Source: Solea solea (taxonomy: Eukaryota > Chordata > Actinopteri > Pleuronectiformes > Soleidae). From it: 64,000 bases of DNA. The position numbers and the translations under genes are program-made. Shown one piece after another: positions 61,205 through 64,000 of this stretch (within the stretch, counting starts at the first letter, position 1; every line of letters starts with the position of its first letter). The notes below the pieces were generated by a model. The model was given only the letters and a program-made list of their open reading frames with translations. It was not told where the DNA came from and did not search any database. The stretch covers positions 27,982,433 to 28,046,432 of the forward strand of contig NC_081135.1 in assembly GCF_958295425.1 (NCBI RefSeq), written 5' to 3'.

Positions 61205-61510
61205 CAAGTTGACCTGCTGGAAGTTCAAACTGAGCATCACAATGAGGAGGAAATGTTGTTTTAGTGACTTTGAACGTAGCACGTTTGTTGGCGCTAGATG
61301 AACTGGTCTGAGTATATCAGAAAGTGCTGGTCTACTGGGATTTTGATGCACGATCATCTCTAGGGATTATAGAGAAGGGTCCGAAAAAGAGGAAAATATC
61401 CAGTGTGCAGCAGTTCTCTGGGCAAAAATGCCTTGTAGATGATAGAGGTCAGAGGAGAATGACCAGATTTGCACAGCAGACGACCACACAAAATCACAAC
61501 ACTGATAATT
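61205..61510 (+). pseudogene. Tc1/mariner-like transposase N-terminal relic
   Basis: The plus-strand frame reads MLVYWDFDARSSLGIIE, then KISSVQQFSGQKCLVDDRGQ and RRMTRF, and then degenerates. This is the N-terminal DNA-binding part of a widespread fish Tc1-like transposase, preceded by its usual lead-in (SDFERSTFVGAR-like). The DDE catalytic region is absent, so it is a truncated fossil. Confidence 0.6.
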
Positions 61511-63206
61511 ATCGATATTGACTGCGTTTTGGCCACATGGCCCGGCTCTAGCCTGAGAGAGTCTTATCTGGCCGGCTTCCAGTAGTACTGCAGTCTCTCT
61601 GTGTGGATGTCTGAGCATCATGACTGCCAGTAGATGACAGACTTCAATAGCAACAAATCCTACGGGGTCTAGAGGGGGAACTGGGCCACCAGACTCTTAG
61701 TTTTCACTCTCACTTCCTCTGCATGTGTCTCTCTCATTATTTCATTTTCTCTCTCTGGATACTCTGGATACAGTCCGAGCAGCAGAACTCAGACTGGAAC
61801 GAGGTGTTGGCAACAAGTGAAGGACACTCCCAGATTCTCTGCTGTTTATCACTCAGCTCTGGTATTAACACAGTAGTCACTGTTGGTTCTTTTTCCACAT
61901 CTGTTACACTTAGCGTCTGTTACACTGTGGCTTATGTGTTGTAAGATTATTATATACGATAATAAGCATCGATAGCATGAAGTCGCAGTTGATAATACCT
62001 GCTGCTGCAGAGGCGTTTGAGACTGGTCAGGTAGTTTTTTTCAAATCGGCAGATATTGATAATTGACATGATAAATGTCATATGATTAATGACTGATTTT
62101 TACTTTTCGGATAATGTGGGAAAAAAAACAGTTAATGGTCGTTTAAAACTTCATTATGAACAGAAATATTTCACATCTGACATGTTATGTATGAGCTAAG
62201 CTCGAAATTCGGTATGTGAACCTGCGTGTGATCCTGGAGTCAGGAAAGGTGAATCATCAAGTGATTCATTTCCACGATCCTTCCTTCAGCAGAATCTTTA
62301 GTGACATCATGGTGGACTTCAGATCCTCCAGACTTTTCTTTTAAACTGTTTCATTACATTTAAATTAGATAATTAACACATACGTATGGTTTCTAAAGCA
62401 TTTTTACACAAGACAACAGACCTGAAACCGATTTTTTACCTATTTAAAGAACCAAATCATTAACAACGAGACCACTATGACTCGTGGTTAACTATGACCA
62501 CTAAAAAGGTTTGTCTTCTTTAACCACTATAAAACTATATACTACAATAGTGTGGTCGTGTAGAGTTTAAAGACACGTTCTCCTGAAACCACAAGTAATG
62601 TCGGTGAATATGGCTTCTAACCTTTGCAGTTTACTTTTGGTTCAAATGATGCTTCTTTCATCTTGAGTGCTAGATTTAAAAAGTATGCCTGCTTCTCTTG
62701 TTTATGGTAAACACTATTTATAATAACTGGACCAGTAGTAAGATCACTCACCACGGCTGTGTTTGAAATGGAATTGACATCCGCATGAACTCAAGACTTC
62801 CTATGGCAACAGCAGCACTTCAGCTTAGACAAGAAACCAGCAAATATGTCAAGTGAGGTTTAGAGAGTGAGAGTGGCAGTTCCACGAGGGTTTCATTTGT
62901 GTTTGTCAAACTGGGTACAAGTTGAAAAAGTGGTGTTTCCCATTAGTTGGCAATTAAATATAATAAAAAAAATAATGAGGTAAAAACACGTGGAGTATTC
63001 TGATCTTAGTTCCATAGTCGTATATGTTTTAATCTGATTAGCATCATGGAGTTTGAGTTTTCACAACAGTGGACAAGCGTAGATGTGAGTCCCAGTAGAA
63101 GTGTGAAACATATAAACGGGAATATGGATGGAATATTCCTTCAGCCTCTGTCAGTTTGAAGTAGTGGGAAATGATCTACTTTAGAATAAGTTAATAGAGA
63201 GAAACT

Positions 63207-63231
63207 AATAATAATAATAATAATAATAATA
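63207..63231. repeat. (AAT)n microsatellite
   Basis: Eight AAT units. Confidence 0.85.
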
Positions 63232-64000
63232 CATATCATAATGATTTAAATTCAATGTGATTTATTTTTTAAGACATTTCCAAGCTCAAATGCAAAATAT
63301 TCACTAGTTCTGAATATAATTTGATTTACTCAACACTGTAAACTAAACTGAGAAGTTTATCTGATCTGCTGCATAAAAACACAGATTATATACTGTTTAT
63401 ACTGCAATATACCGTAGTAATTGTTGAAAAAATATTGTTGTTATAAAAAAATTTTCAGTTGGACATTCTACTATAACTATAAAAGGGTTATAACACATTT
63501 TCGCTGCTGTCCCTGGTCACATCAAAACAAAGCTTATGTATTTGTTTCTGGTTCTCCCATCTCCTTCTCCAGACAATGCAAACCATGTTTACTACCATGT
63601 AACACACTGATAACACATTGATAACTCATCCTATTTTAAAAAGAAAACCTGAACTTTTCCTTTAACTAGCTGCCTCAATCATAACCTGTTCACTGATGCT
63701 TTAACTTCATCAGGATCTCAACTTCTTTTTTGTTTTGTTTTTAACCTTTTGTCTTGGTTTGCTCTAAATTCTATTCGTGTTCAGTTATTCTTTCAATATT
63801 TCATGTCCTCATTTTTTTAAATTTTGTAACTAAACTAAATTTAATTTAGTTATTTGTGGGCTTTTGCTTATTACTCTAAACCACACGGTGTTCTATAACG
63901 CGATTCGAGTTGTCTTAGAGGGGGGGGAAACTAGTTAAATAGTGCAAAGCACTTGTCTTCATTGAAGACGTGAACTTTTACTGAAGCAGTGATTTGTTGC

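Larger units (their letters stand above)
60014..64000. other. 5' flank or large first intron of heg1
   Basis: No protein-coding exon is certain here. It contains a Tc1-like relic (about 61205-61510), an (AAT)n at 63207-63231 and two weak candidate heg1 5' exons (see findings and rejections). The rest is AT-rich single-copy-like DNA. Confidence 0.5.

Overview
This window is vertebrate nuclear DNA, almost certainly from a teleost fish. Genes are split into small exons by GT-AG introns, many only about 75-150 bp long, and the intergenic DNA is full of fish-type dispersed repeats, hAT- and Tc1-like DNA transposon relics, tRNA-derived SINEs and very long microsatellites. There is no operon, CRISPR array or prokaryotic-style system. 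Most open frames in the window are chance frames or translations of simple repeats.

Layout. 1-34.4 kb is a gene-poor, repeat-rich stretch in which I could support no protein-coding exon. It holds a (CA)n of about 280 bp, a (TA)n of about 177 bp, an 811-bp (GATA)n array, a 543-bp hAT-like element with perfect 8-bp target-site duplications, and several other repeats. 34.49-47.6 kb on the minus strand is kansl1l, a KAT8/NSL-complex subunit 1-like gene. It can be followed from a 5' untranslated exon through 14 coding exons with consistent phases to a stop codon, giving a predicted 823-residue protein with the PEHE domain. 48.77-about 51.95 kb on the minus strand holds exons of a second gene that I cannot name. 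Its last three coding exons join cleanly, and a signal-peptide-like first exon and a CpG-rich promoter with a consensus CRE lie upstream. 53.63-60.01 kb on the minus strand is heg1 (Heart of glass). Thirteen exons encode 961 residues: Ser/Thr-rich mucin-like region, EGF, calcium-binding EGF, SEA-like module, a third EGF, a Cys-rich juxtamembrane piece, a transmembrane helix and the KRIT1-binding tail ending in Tyr-Phe. The 5' end of heg1 (signal peptide) was not found and may lie beyond 64 kb. 60-64 kb is intronic or upstream DNA of heg1 with a Tc1-like relic.

The three genes share the minus strand but need not act together: heg1 is an endothelial/endocardial junction receptor, while kansl1l is a nuclear histone-acetylation scaffold. 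In human the HEG1 and KANSL1L loci are on different chromosomes, so their closeness here reflects lineage-specific or ancestral synteny. The most worthwhile leads are the unnamed gene between them, the missing N-terminal coiled-coil segment of kansl1l, and the nested or tail-seeded repeat structures.
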